A stretch of DNA of 35,256 nt from a virus, in IMG/VR virus record IMGVR_UViG_3300042516_003342, positions 1 to 35,256 of that record; one strand, 5' to 3'. The notes below the pieces were generated by a model. It worked only from the letters and a program-made list of their open reading frames with translations, was not told where the DNA came from and did no database searches. Below, piece by piece: positions 6,643-12,251 of this stretch. The translations under genes and the position numbers were made by a program. Every line of letters starts with the position of its first letter. Within the stretch, counting starts at the first letter, position 1.

Positions 6643-6669
6643 CATATACACGTTGTATACACGACTACT
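6643..6669 (-). promoter_or_regulatory. Palindromic leader element A
   Basis: On the plus strand, CATATACACGTTGTATACA followed by CGACTACT. It is a near-perfect inverted repeat about 25 bases upstream of the GTG at 6619. Related elements sit in the leaders of the next three genes (7275-7303, 7731-7762, 8304-8335), so this may be an operator or a structured leader RNA shared by this subset. Confidence 0.5.
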
Positions 6670-6743
6670 TCTGTACGATGCTGAAGCCAGCATGCTGATT
6701 AGCCAACTAGTGACAGGGACGCACCCTAAGTAAGGTCTAAAAC

Positions 6744-6790
6744 CTACCCATAAAAAGAAAACGTACAACTACACTGGATGTGTAGCGTAC
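6744..6790 (-). terminator. Terminator and promoter-like cassette 14
   Basis: Arms GTAC-CTACAC and GTGTAG-GTAC (6763-6790, small bulges) with an ATCCA loop on the minus strand, followed leftward by TTTTCTTTTTATGGGTAGG. It ends the 6807-7250 gene. Confidence 0.8.
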
Positions 6791-6806
6791 GCTTCTTTTT
6801 TGCTAA

Positions 6807-7250
6807 TTAATTAGCGTCTTCAAGCTCCCAAAGTTGCTCGAACAGGTTCTGCCGTTGGGCCTGCAAGTCTTGTTCCTGTCGTGAACCCTTATGGTCTGAA
6901 TGGGCAATCTTGCGAAAGCCCTCCGCATTGTGATCGATCATCTTTTGGATGATCTCTTTTCTGTGTTTGATCGGTTGCTGGGGGTGTTGACCCTTGTCGA
7001 TCAGCTCCCAGCAATCCCCACAAGGGTCATGCATGTTGCGACAGTCACCACAGTGGTAGTGTAGTGTGTTGTTTTCTTCAACAAGATCTTCGTCAAGAAG
7101 ATCCGAACAGGACCAGCAGTAGCCCTCGTTGTGACCACTTGTGTCCCACTCAGTGCTTCCACATGCTTTGCACCGTTCTTGTTGAACGTAAGTTTTGGCC
7201 TTGTAAGCCAAGATCATGACGATAGCCATGATGATTAATAATACAAACAC
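6807..7250 (-). CDS. Membrane-anchored zinc-finger protein, 147 aa
   Basis: A GTG start at 7250 lies behind TGAGGAGG. An N-terminal membrane helix (FVLLIIMAIVMILAY) is followed by two cysteine-rich units, CKACGST with CWSCSDL, then CGDCRN with CGDCWE, each fitting a zinc knuckle or ribbon. The C-terminal third is a charged helix rich in Gln. In-frame CGG codons occur at 7175-7173 and 6854-6852 and are ordinary arginine. A membrane-tethered metal-binding domain suggests interaction with a host envelope or division component; that is inference. Confidence 0.75.
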   Translation of the reverse strand: MFVLLIIMAIVMILAYKAKTYVQQERCKACGSTEWDTSGHNEGYCWSCSDLLDEDLVEENNTLHYHCGDCRNMHDPCGDCWELIDKGQHPQQPIKHRKEIIQKMIDHNAEGFRKIAHSDHKGSRQEQDLQAQRQNLFEQLWELEDAN

Positions 7251-7274
7251 GATTCCTCCTCAGGATGTGTTGAT

Positions 7275-7303
7275 GCATATGTCGGAATGACACATGACTA
7301 CTA
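7275..7303 (-). promoter_or_regulatory. Palindromic leader element B
   Basis: GCATATGTC-GGAAT-GACACATG followed by ACTACT, an inverted repeat about 25 bases upstream of the GTG at 7250. It shares its layout and the trailing GACTACT-like end with elements A, C and D. Confidence 0.45.
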
Positions 7304-7375
7304 TTTATTCGTTTAACCTGGAGCTGTTAAGCCACAGGACCAGCACTAAGTACTGGCTGGTTATAGGTCTAAGAC

Positions 7376-7417
7376 CTACCCATAAAAAGAAAAACCCCGG
7401 TTCTGTACAACCGAGGT
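7376..7417 (-). terminator. Terminator and promoter-like cassette 15
   Basis: Arms ACCCCGGTT (7394-7402) and AACCGAGGT (7409-7417), with one mismatch and a six-base loop, followed leftward by TTTTTCTTTTTATGGGTAGG. It ends the 7432-7707 gene. Confidence 0.8.
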
Positions 7418-7431
7418 AATCCTTTTGTTTA

Positions 7432-7707
7432 TTAGGCGTCGAGCTTGTCCGTCAGCCACGCCCATGCACCCGTCCAGGCGCATGCGATGAGCGCACCGAC
7501 GAACGGCACGAGGGCCCACCATGCGGAGGTGGAGTTCTCCGAGACGTGGACCGCCACGCCGATGAAGATGGCAAGGGTGGGCAGGAACGTGAAGAACCCG
7601 ACGAACCCCGTCACCTTGGCACGGGTGTTGTTGGTGTCGATCGTGCCGGTTAGCCCGACCAGGGTGTTGATGATGATCGCGTACACGATCAGGAAGGTGT
7701 TTGACAT
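7432..7707 (-). CDS. Three-helix membrane protein, 91 aa
   Basis: The ATG at 7707 is chosen over an upstream in-frame ATG because CTAGGAGGAATC directly precedes it. Three membrane helices fill the protein: about residues 3-20 (NTFLIVYAIIINTLVGLTG), 32-52 (VTGFVGFFTFLPTLAIFIG) and 63-83 (WWALVPFVGALIACAWTGAW). It is clearly more GC-rich than the virion genes. It could be a holin-like or superinfection-exclusion protein, but no lysis gene lies nearby and no family is recognised. Confidence 0.7.
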   Translation of the reverse strand: MSNTFLIVYAIIINTLVGLTGTIDTNNTRAKVTGFVGFFTFLPTLAIFIGVAVHVSENSTSAWWALVPFVGALIACAWTGAWAWLTDKLDA

Positions 7708-7730
7708 GATTCCTCCTAGGAACATGTTAA

Positions 7731-7762
7731 TGCGTAAACACGGGATGTGGATACGACTACTT
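7731..7762 (-). promoter_or_regulatory. Leader element C
   Basis: TGCGTAAACAC...GGATACGACTACTT resembles the other leader elements in position and in the CGACTACTT end, but is less palindromic. A direct repeat of TTGTACTATC follows at about 7761 and 7792. It lies about 25 bases upstream of the ATG at 7707. Confidence 0.4.
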
Positions 7763-7879
7763 GTACTATCAGTTGCCCGTTAGGGTCCAGTTTGTACTAT
7801 CGCTAGTTATAAGCGCCTTTTTTATGGTTGAAATGGTAAACCGTTACGTGCGTACAGGCACGGGATAAAGGTCGTTAAC

Positions 7880-7930
7880 CTACCCATAAAAAGAAAAAGC
7901 GTAAAACTACACTGGCTGTGTAGCATACGC
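7880..7930 (-). terminator. Terminator and promoter-like cassette 16
   Basis: Arms GCGT-CTACAC and GTGTAG-ACGC (7899-7930, internal bulge) with an AGCCA loop on the minus strand, followed leftward by TTTTTCTTTTTATGGGTAGG. It ends the 7946-8284 gene. Confidence 0.8.
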
Positions 7931-7945
7931 TTCTTCTTTATTTAA

Positions 7946-8284
7946 TCAAGCTGTCTTACGAATCGACTGCTCGAAACGGTACATGTCCGAAGACACGATT
8001 CGCATTCTCCGGCTGGCTGAACGGAAATCGATAACGCAATTAACGATCATAACGATTCCGAATACCAATGCAGCGATACCGAATACAAGGTGGAACAAGA
8101 CGAACAGGTTAGTCTCGCTTGTTACGCTCTCGTTTCCGACATACAGGTAGCTGCAAAGTACAACCAACGCGCTTCCGAGAATAGACATCACGATCGCTGC
8201 TTTGACATTCTCCTTTATGGAGTACATCTCCGCATTTGCGCGATGAATATTCTGACGGATTGTGTCGATGGCGAAAATGTCCAT
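7946..8284 (-). CDS. Two-helix membrane protein, 112 aa
   Basis: The ATG at 8284 (MDIFAIDTIRQ) follows AAAGGAAAAATC. Helices at about residues 30-47 (AAIVMSILGSALVVLCSYLY) and 60-82 (LFVLFHLVFGIAALVFGIVM) make an integral membrane hairpin, and the C-terminal tail is basic and helical. A CGG codon at 8011-8009 (ASRRM) is in frame as arginine. Function unknown. The leader is unusually long for this array and holds palindromic element D. Confidence 0.7.
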   Translation of the reverse strand: MDIFAIDTIRQNIHRANAEMYSIKENVKAAIVMSILGSALVVLCSYLYVGNESVTSETNLFVLFHLVFGIAALVFGIVMIVNCVIDFRSASRRMRIVSSDMYRFEQSIRKTA

Positions 8285-8303
8285 TGATTTTTCCTTTCTT
8301 TGT

Positions 8304-8335
8304 TGCATATATACACGATGTATATACGACTACTA
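8304..8335 (-). promoter_or_regulatory. Palindromic leader element D
   Basis: Perfect 8-bp arms TATATACA and TGTATATA around a 3-base centre, then CGACTACTA on the plus strand. It is the most symmetrical of four related elements, about 20 bases upstream of the ATG at 8284. Confidence 0.5.
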
Positions 8336-8395
8336 TTTAACCTTCGGTTGCTCGAACGAGTCCCGCTTGATTAATGTACTGACGAATCAATACGT

Positions 8396-8413
8396 ATATC
8401 GATAGCTCGATAT
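8396..8413. promoter_or_regulatory. ATATCGA/TCGATAT palindrome in a CGATA-rich leader
   Basis: ATATCGA-TAGC-TCGATAT is a perfect 7-bp inverted repeat. Further CGATA/TCGAT motifs follow to about 8435, and the symmetric CTGTGCACACGG lies nearby. It occupies the leader between cassette 17 and element D and may be a repressor-binding cluster. Only the symmetry is seen. Confidence 0.35.
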
Positions 8414-8498
8414 GCCCGATATATCTTTCGATGTATCGTTATCTATTTGTATACCGCTGTGCACACGGTCGAATATACATCTAGGCTAAGGCCCAATG

Positions 8499-8545
8499 TC
8501 TACCCATAAAAAAGAAAACGGCCCTATCTCCCGACAGTACCGTTT
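8499..8545 (-). terminator. Terminator and promoter-like cassette 17
   Basis: Arms AAACGG (8515-8520) and CCGTTT (8540-8545) with a long loop, followed leftward by TTTTCTTTTTTATGGGTAG and a GGGCC/GGCCT-like leader hairpin. It is the rightmost copy of the array cassette and ends the 8566-8913 gene. Confidence 0.7.
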
Positions 8546-8565
8546 CTTTTTTTCTCGAAGCATTT

Positions 8566-8913
8566 CTACTTCAAGCCTCGAAGCCATTCTTCAATTTCTT
8601 CTTCTGCACGAAGGAGCATCTCGAACTCTTCGTTTTGCATCGACTTATCGATGCGCATCTTTGGATGCCATTGATTCTCGTACATGCTTTCGATCCAATC
8701 GATTGACCAACGATTATCAATATCGCCATCCTCGGTACCGAAACCGAAGAAACGCTCATCCACTACTTTACACGATTCTTCAATCTGTGCATACTCCTTC
8801 GAGTATTCCCACATACGATCAATCGCTTCATAGTCACCACACTCATAGGAATCATCGATCCACTCGCGGTTATTGTTTCTCCACTGCTCATAAAGCTTCT
8901 CAAACTCAATCAT
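8566..8913 (-). CDS. Acidic tryptophan-rich protein, 115 aa
   Basis: The ATG at 8913 is preceded by two tandem copies of AGGAAAGTAAG, so the ribosome binding site is duplicated. The product is strongly acidic and aromatic (YEQWRNNNREWIDDSYECGD; RWSIDWIESMYENQW), a composition typical of DNA-mimic or host-inhibitor proteins, although that role is not shown. It is the first gene of the leftward array, and its promoter must lie in 8914-9181 rather than in a cassette. Confidence 0.7.
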   Translation of the reverse strand: MIEFEKLYEQWRNNNREWIDDSYECGDYEAIDRMWEYSKEYAQIEESCKVVDERFFGFGTEDGDIDNRWSIDWIESMYENQWHPKMRIDKSMQNEEFEMLLRAEEEIEEWLRGLK

Positions 8914-9181
8914 CTTACTTTCCTCTTACTTTCCTTTCGTTAAAGACCCCGATCCCCCGGTGGGCTCGTTAAAGATCTTTGGATACACGTATATCCATAG
9001 GTACCCCCCTGAAAATTTTCCCTAAATTCCATAGGGTATGACTTTTATATAACCCTTTATAGGTTCAAAAATTTTTTCCTAGAAATTTCCCCATATAGGT
9101 TGCAAGGCCCGCAAAACGCTGATAGTTTTTCTCTCACTCGGATAAGCCCGATAAAAACCACTACAAACAAAGGAAACAAAA
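8914..9181. promoter_or_regulatory. Divergent control region between left array and rightward genes
   Basis: No gene fits here. The stretch separates the leftward array from the rightward gene at 9182. It contains an imperfect direct repeat (about 9011-9037 and 9067-9100, AAAATTTT...CCC...ATAGG), a GGATA/TATCC inverted repeat (about 8981-8996), and several TATA-rich segments. It also marks the change from a GC-richer to an AT-rich region. It probably holds divergent promoters; start sites cannot be placed. Confidence 0.45.
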
Positions 9182-9352
9182 ATGCCACGTAAAAAGATTG
9201 AAGAAACAACCTTCGAAGACACAATGATCCTAGAAACGCAAGATGAAATAGAAGAATTCATGGAGTCATACAAGATAGGTGGATTCGATGCCTATAGAGA
9301 AGCCTATAGTGATATGAACTATGACATGGATAACTACGGATACGATTACTGA
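9182..9352 (+). CDS. Small acidic unknown protein, 56 aa
   Basis: The ATG at 9182 follows AAAGGAAAC. The 56-residue product starts MPRKKIEETTFEDTMILE and ends with a tyrosine and aspartate-rich stretch (NYDMDNYGYDY). It is acidic except for its first residues, with no membrane segment. It is the first rightward gene after the control region, too short for most automatic calls, and of unknown function. Confidence 0.6.
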   Translation: MPRKKIEETTFEDTMILETQDEIEEFMESYKIGGFDAYREAYSDMNYDMDNYGYDY

Positions 9353-9405
9353 TATCGCAGTAGACTTTTTTTAATTAGATAAAACAAACGTAGAAAGAAA
9401 AACAA

Positions 9406-9957
9406 ATGACCACAATGCCTAATAACACATTGGTAGCTTCAAGTAAACTTTTCAAAACAAAAGCACCTTGGAGAATTAATGGATCTCTAATGGGACAGAT
9501 AACAAAAGATCACGATGTAATATTGTTTGATCATGACTCATCTGAAACAACATACGAACATATGTCAAAAAAAATAGGTAAATACCTCTACCATAGAGTT
9601 CAAAGAGAGATTCAACATTTAACCTTTGTAGGATATGAACATGAATGTAGACTTGTCTCTGACCTGTACATAACCATGGGATTCAAGTTTGATACTGCGA
9701 TTTTGATCAACAATCTTCATTCACATTCTGTATACGACACAATCTTAGGTCACACAAAGATTTATAACTTCTGGACAAAAGATATTGAACCCTATGGTCC
9801 AATTAATGGAGCTGAAGAGAATCAGTATGTAAAAACGCTGATGCCAGCCCACATGTCCAATAGGCTGGCATCAGAGATTAGTGGTTGTTTAATCTATGGT
9901 TCTTATGAACAGAACTGTTTAGAAAACAACAAACCTGTATTCAATTATGTAAACTAA
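9406..9957 (+). CDS. Unknown protein, 183 aa
   Basis: The ATG at 9406 has GAAAGAAAAAC upstream, a weak site. The soluble alpha/beta product is rich in His, Tyr and Asn, with segments DHDVILFDHDSSETTYEHM and LLINNLHSHSVYD-like stretches that could coordinate metal, but no known motif is complete. It converges on the leftward recA cluster and overlaps the end of the 9954-10274 gene by four bases. No CGG codon occurs. Confidence 0.7.
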   Translation: MTTMPNNTLVASSKLFKTKAPWRINGSLMGQITKDHDVILFDHDSSETTYEHMSKKIGKYLYHRVQREIQHLTFVGYEHECRLVSDLYITMGFKFDTAILINNLHSHSVYDTILGHTKIYNFWTKDIEPYGPINGAEENQYVKTLMPAHMSNRLASEISGCLIYGSYEQNCLENNKPVFNYVN

Positions 9958-10274
9958 AAAGTATCTTCGTCATTTGGCGGACCGAGCTCGATCTCACCAT
10001 CTCTAACTACGTATACGTTGGGGCTGGTGGGGTCGAGCTCTCTTACTATGTCCTCTGTTGACTTATTCATGAATTTAGCCATGTCTTCAACTAAAGACCA
10101 TTGTTCTGGATCAAACATCGTTAATACTAGATTGTTTTCTTTATCTGTATGAAACGTAGCAAAATAATCCTGTTCAGATGAACCAGAGCTAAAATCAACT
10201 TCTAGCATTTCGTCAGACTCAACAGACTTGACAGACTCCATCAATCTTTTCAAGATATCCCAGAAAGACTCCAT
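9954..10274 (-). CDS. Acidic unknown protein, 106 aa
   Basis: Starts at the ATG at 10274 (MESFWDILKRLMESVKSVES). The product is strongly acidic, with an amphipathic N-terminal helix and a beta-rich core (YFATFHTDKENNLVLTMFD). It is separated from the rest of the leftward recA cluster by an intrinsic terminator at 10299-10333, so it probably has its own promoter. Function unknown. Confidence 0.65.
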   Translation of the reverse strand: MESFWDILKRLMESVKSVESDEMLEVDFSSGSSEQDYFATFHTDKENNLVLTMFDPEQWSLVEDMAKFMNKSTEDIVRELDPTSPNVYVVRDGEIELGPPNDEDTF

Positions 10275-10298
10275 ATAGTTTCACTACCGTTTCTCTAA

Positions 10299-10333
10299 AT
10301 TTAAAAAAAATATTAGGCCCGAAAAATTTGGGC
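10299..10333 (-). terminator. Intrinsic terminator of the recA cluster
   Basis: On the minus strand, GCCC and GGGC arms (10317-10320 with 10330-10333) enclose nine bases and are followed by CTAATATTTTTTTT. It would end leftward transcripts from the recA cluster. Confidence 0.6.
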
Positions 10334-10346
10334 GCGGTTTTGAACC

Positions 10347-10496
10347 TTATAGTACCTTTGAATCTTGATCTTCGTAGATTAATATTAAAAGATCATCAAC
10401 AGCTTTGTGTATTCTAGATAAAGACTGTTCTAATCTAGAAATAAAAGATAAAGACTGAGAAAAATCTACAAAGACAACGTTGTCATCATTGTTCAT
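10347..10496 (-). CDS. Small helical protein, 49 aa
   Basis: The ATG at 10496 overlaps the stop of the zinc-ribbon gene by 11 bases, which argues for translational coupling. The product (MNNDDNVVFVDFSQSLSFIS...) is mostly one helix with leucine/isoleucine heptads (RLEQSLSRIHKAVDDLLILI) and an acidic end. It is likely a small coiled coil of unknown role in the recA cluster. Confidence 0.55.
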   Translation of the reverse strand: MNNDDNVVFVDFSQSLSFISRLEQSLSRIHKAVDDLLILIYEDQDSKVL

Positions 10497-10659
10497 CTAC
10501 AACCTCTATCCAGTTATCTCCACACTCTCTACACTCAACTCCATATCTTGTACAACCTTCTTCTTTTGCGGGAAGTGGTTTAACAATAAAATTAGTTGGA
10601 ACTGGACAATCTGGACAAGGATCTAGATTAAGCTTTTTTTGCGACAACTTTAATCTCAT
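10486..10659 (-). CDS. Small zinc-ribbon protein, 57 aa
   Basis: Two cysteine pairs, CPDC and CRECGDNW, about 28 residues apart, define a compact zinc ribbon of the kind common in phage and transposon-encoded small proteins. The start is uncertain: the ATG at 10659, inside the end of recA, is taken here, while a TTG at 10647 is also possible. The overlap with recA and the next gene suggests co-translation. Specific role unknown. Confidence 0.55.
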   Translation of the reverse strand: MRLKLSQKKLNLDPCPDCPVPTNFIVKPLPAKEEGCTRYGVECRECGDNWIEVVDEQ

Positions 10660-11626
10660 CCTTGATTTGGTTAAACAGCACATCGCTTTCTTTTAGCTGC
10701 GATAAGGCATTCTCTCTACCTTGAGCAAACAGTTCTCCGTGATAGTAGATCCATGCACCTTTTTGAGTGAACAATCCTTCTTCTATGGCGACATCAAGAA
10801 CACATCCATATTCATCAATACCTTTCCCATAAAGGATACTAAACTCTGTAATTTTCATTGGGGGTGCCATCTTGTTTTTGATGATCTTAGCTTTTGATAC
10901 AATTCCTACGGCATTGCCTGACTTGTCTTTGATATCTTCTTTTTTTCTAATATCAATTCTTACAGACGCGGCAAACTTCAGTGCCATTCCGCCAGGAGTT
11001 GTTTCTGGATTACCAAACATCACACCAATCTTATTTCTTAATTGATTGATGAATATAAGAAGTGTTTTATGCTGATTAGCTAAGCCGACTAACTTACGCA
11101 TTGCTTTGGCCATCATACGAGCCTGAAGTCCCATTTGTTGAGATTCCATTTCTCCTTCAAGCTCAGCTTTAGGAATTAGGGACGCAACTGAGTCAATAAC
11201 AATAACTCCAAGCTCGCCAGTTCTAATGAGCTTATCTACTATCTCTAATGCTTGTTCGCCGTAGTCTGGCTGGGCCAATAGAAGATCGTCAAGATTAATG
11301 CCGACAGCTTTCATGTAGACTGGATCAAGAGCGTGCTCAGCATCAACGTATGCACATCTAATTCCTGCTTTTTGGGCTTGTGCTACAACAGACAATGCAA
11401 GTGTTGACTTGCCAGAAGATTCTGGACCATATATCTCTACGACTCTACCTTTTGGTAGGCCGCCAATTCCAAGGATTCTGTCTAATGACATAGCTCCAGT
11501 TGGTATAGCTGGCCAAGATTCAAATTCTGAAGAACCAAGTCGCATAACTGATCCTGAACCGAATTGTTTTTCAATCTGAGCAATTGCTAATTCTAATTGC
11601 TTAGACTCATTGGTAGTTTCTTTCAT
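10628..11626 (-). CDS. recA: RecA recombinase
   Basis: A 332-residue RecA with the full ATPase core: Walker A GPESSGKST at 67-75, Walker B VIVIDSVASLIP from 141, and an L2 region INQLRNKIGVMFGNPETTPGG near 194-214. It forms filaments on single-stranded DNA and drives strand exchange in phage recombination and recombination-dependent replication. It is slightly shorter than bacterial RecA, mainly at the C-terminal tail. The ATG at 11626 overlaps the upstream gene's TGA. No CGG codon occurs in frame. Confidence 0.95.
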   Translation of the reverse strand: MKETTNESKQLELAIAQIEKQFGSGSVMRLGSSEFESWPAIPTGAMSLDRILGIGGLPKGRVVEIYGPESSGKSTLALSVVAQAQKAGIRCAYVDAEHALDPVYMKAVGINLDDLLLAQPDYGEQALEIVDKLIRTGELGVIVIDSVASLIPKAELEGEMESQQMGLQARMMAKAMRKLVGLANQHKTLLIFINQLRNKIGVMFGNPETTPGGMALKFAASVRIDIRKKEDIKDKSGNAVGIVSKAKIIKNKMAPPMKITEFSILYGKGIDEYGCVLDVAIEEGLFTQKGAWIYYHGELFAQGRENALSQLKESDVLFNQIKDEIKVVAKKA

Positions 11627-11844
11627 TGAGAATCTTTCTGTAACTGTTTTGCATCTAGTTTATCACAATCATCGTGCTCCGATAGTGTTTTTATCTTCTC
11701 AACTATTTTGTCAGCCATTTCTTTCATTTCCATTCTTGTTTTATAATCAGAACCCAAAGACGCTGATCGTACTCTTTCCAGTAATGAATAAAGTTTCTTT
11801 ATTTCTTGATGTGACTCTGAGTGCTGTGTTGACATACTGTACAT
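11623..11844 (-). CDS. Small helical protein upstream of recA, 73 aa
   Basis: The start is taken at the ATG at 11844 (MYSMSTQHSESHQEIKKLYS), behind GGAAAAG. A longer frame reaches 11922 but would cross the divergent promoter and the start of the opposite gene. The product is one charged helical region (LYSLLERVRSASLGSDYKTR, then MADKIVEKIKTL). Its TGA overlaps recA's ATG, so the two are translationally coupled and it is likely the promoter-proximal gene of the recA operon. Confidence 0.6.
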   Translation of the reverse strand: MYSMSTQHSESHQEIKKLYSLLERVRSASLGSDYKTRMEMKEMADKIVEKIKTLSEHDDCDKLDAKQLQKDSQ

Positions 11845-11862
11845 ACTTTTCCAATCTTTAAA

Positions 11863-11872
11863 TGCTATAATA
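11863..11872. promoter_or_regulatory. Overlapping divergent -10 elements
   Basis: The plus strand reads TGCTATAAT, an extended -10 box, 32 bases before the ATG at 11903. The same bases on the minus strand give TATTAT, placed to serve the recA operon that starts at 11844. No good -35 is seen at standard spacing for the plus direction, as expected for extended -10 promoters. Confidence 0.55.
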
Positions 11873-11902
11873 GAAGGAACAATTATACACCAAGGAACAG
11901 GA

Positions 11903-12067
11903 ATGAAAAAGCGAACCAACAATCAAATCGACTCAAATCCAGATTATATAAGAGCAAAGATTCTTTTAAAGAATAAAATACATACTCCTTTTGACTTAAT
12001 TGTGTTTTGGTCATTTTCTGGCCCATGCAGAGAGCCACACCCATCAATAGAAGATATTTCTGAATAA
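11903..12067 (+). CDS. Small unknown protein, 54 aa
   Basis: The ATG at 11903 follows AAGGAACAGGA and the divergent -10 box. The product (MKKRTNNQIDSNPDYIRAKI...) has a basic N-terminus and a short hydrophobic centre (PFDLIVFWSFSGPC) too polar for a clear membrane helix. Function unknown. Confidence 0.55.
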   Translation: MKKRTNNQIDSNPDYIRAKILLKNKIHTPFDLIVFWSFSGPCREPHPSIEDISE

Positions 12068-12068
12068 T

Positions 12069-12099
12069 TTGACGAATGGCTTGACACCTATGCTATACT
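12069..12099 (+). promoter_or_regulatory. Extended -10 promoter for the rightward assembly genes
   Basis: TTGACG (12069-12074) and TGCTATACT (12091-12099) are separated by 19 bases. The extended -10 matches those at 11863 and 27828. It stands alone upstream of the AAA+ ATPase and the head genes and is the best candidate for the start of that transcript. Confidence 0.55.
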
Positions 12100-12134
12100 G
12101 GGTATTAGAGAGCCTAGATAGCTTAGGTGTGTGC

Positions 12135-12216
12135 AGTTGTCTAAAACTGGTAAGACAACTATAAAAAAATATGATTCCCCAGATACAGTATCCTTACTTA
12201 AGACTTTTTTTTAAGT
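12135..12216 (+). promoter_or_regulatory. Structured leader before the AAA+ ATPase
   Basis: The presumed transcript has a leader of about 145 bases with an 8-bp hairpin AGTTGTCT/AGACAACT (12135-12160) and an ACTTAA/TTAAGT hairpin (12196-12216) around a T run. The second could weakly terminate. I looked for a tRNA here and found none. A regulatory role is inferred from the length and structure. Confidence 0.4.
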
Positions 12217-12251
12217 TACTATTAGATTAGTTTAAGAAGACGTAGGTTGTT

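Noticed and set aside
340-8545. CRISPR array from the regularly repeated boxes
   Set aside because: The repeats are spaced by whole genes, are part of terminators and vary; there are no short unique spacers or cas genes.
9079-9273. Minus-strand 64-residue frame
   Set aside because: It lies opposite the better supported 9182-9352 gene, is serine-rich in a shadow-like manner and has no ribosome binding site.
12100-12251. A tRNA or suppressor tRNA in the ATPase leader
   Set aside because: The hairpin at 12135-12160 has an 8-bp stem and 10-base loop, and there is no acceptor stem or T-loop consensus around it.
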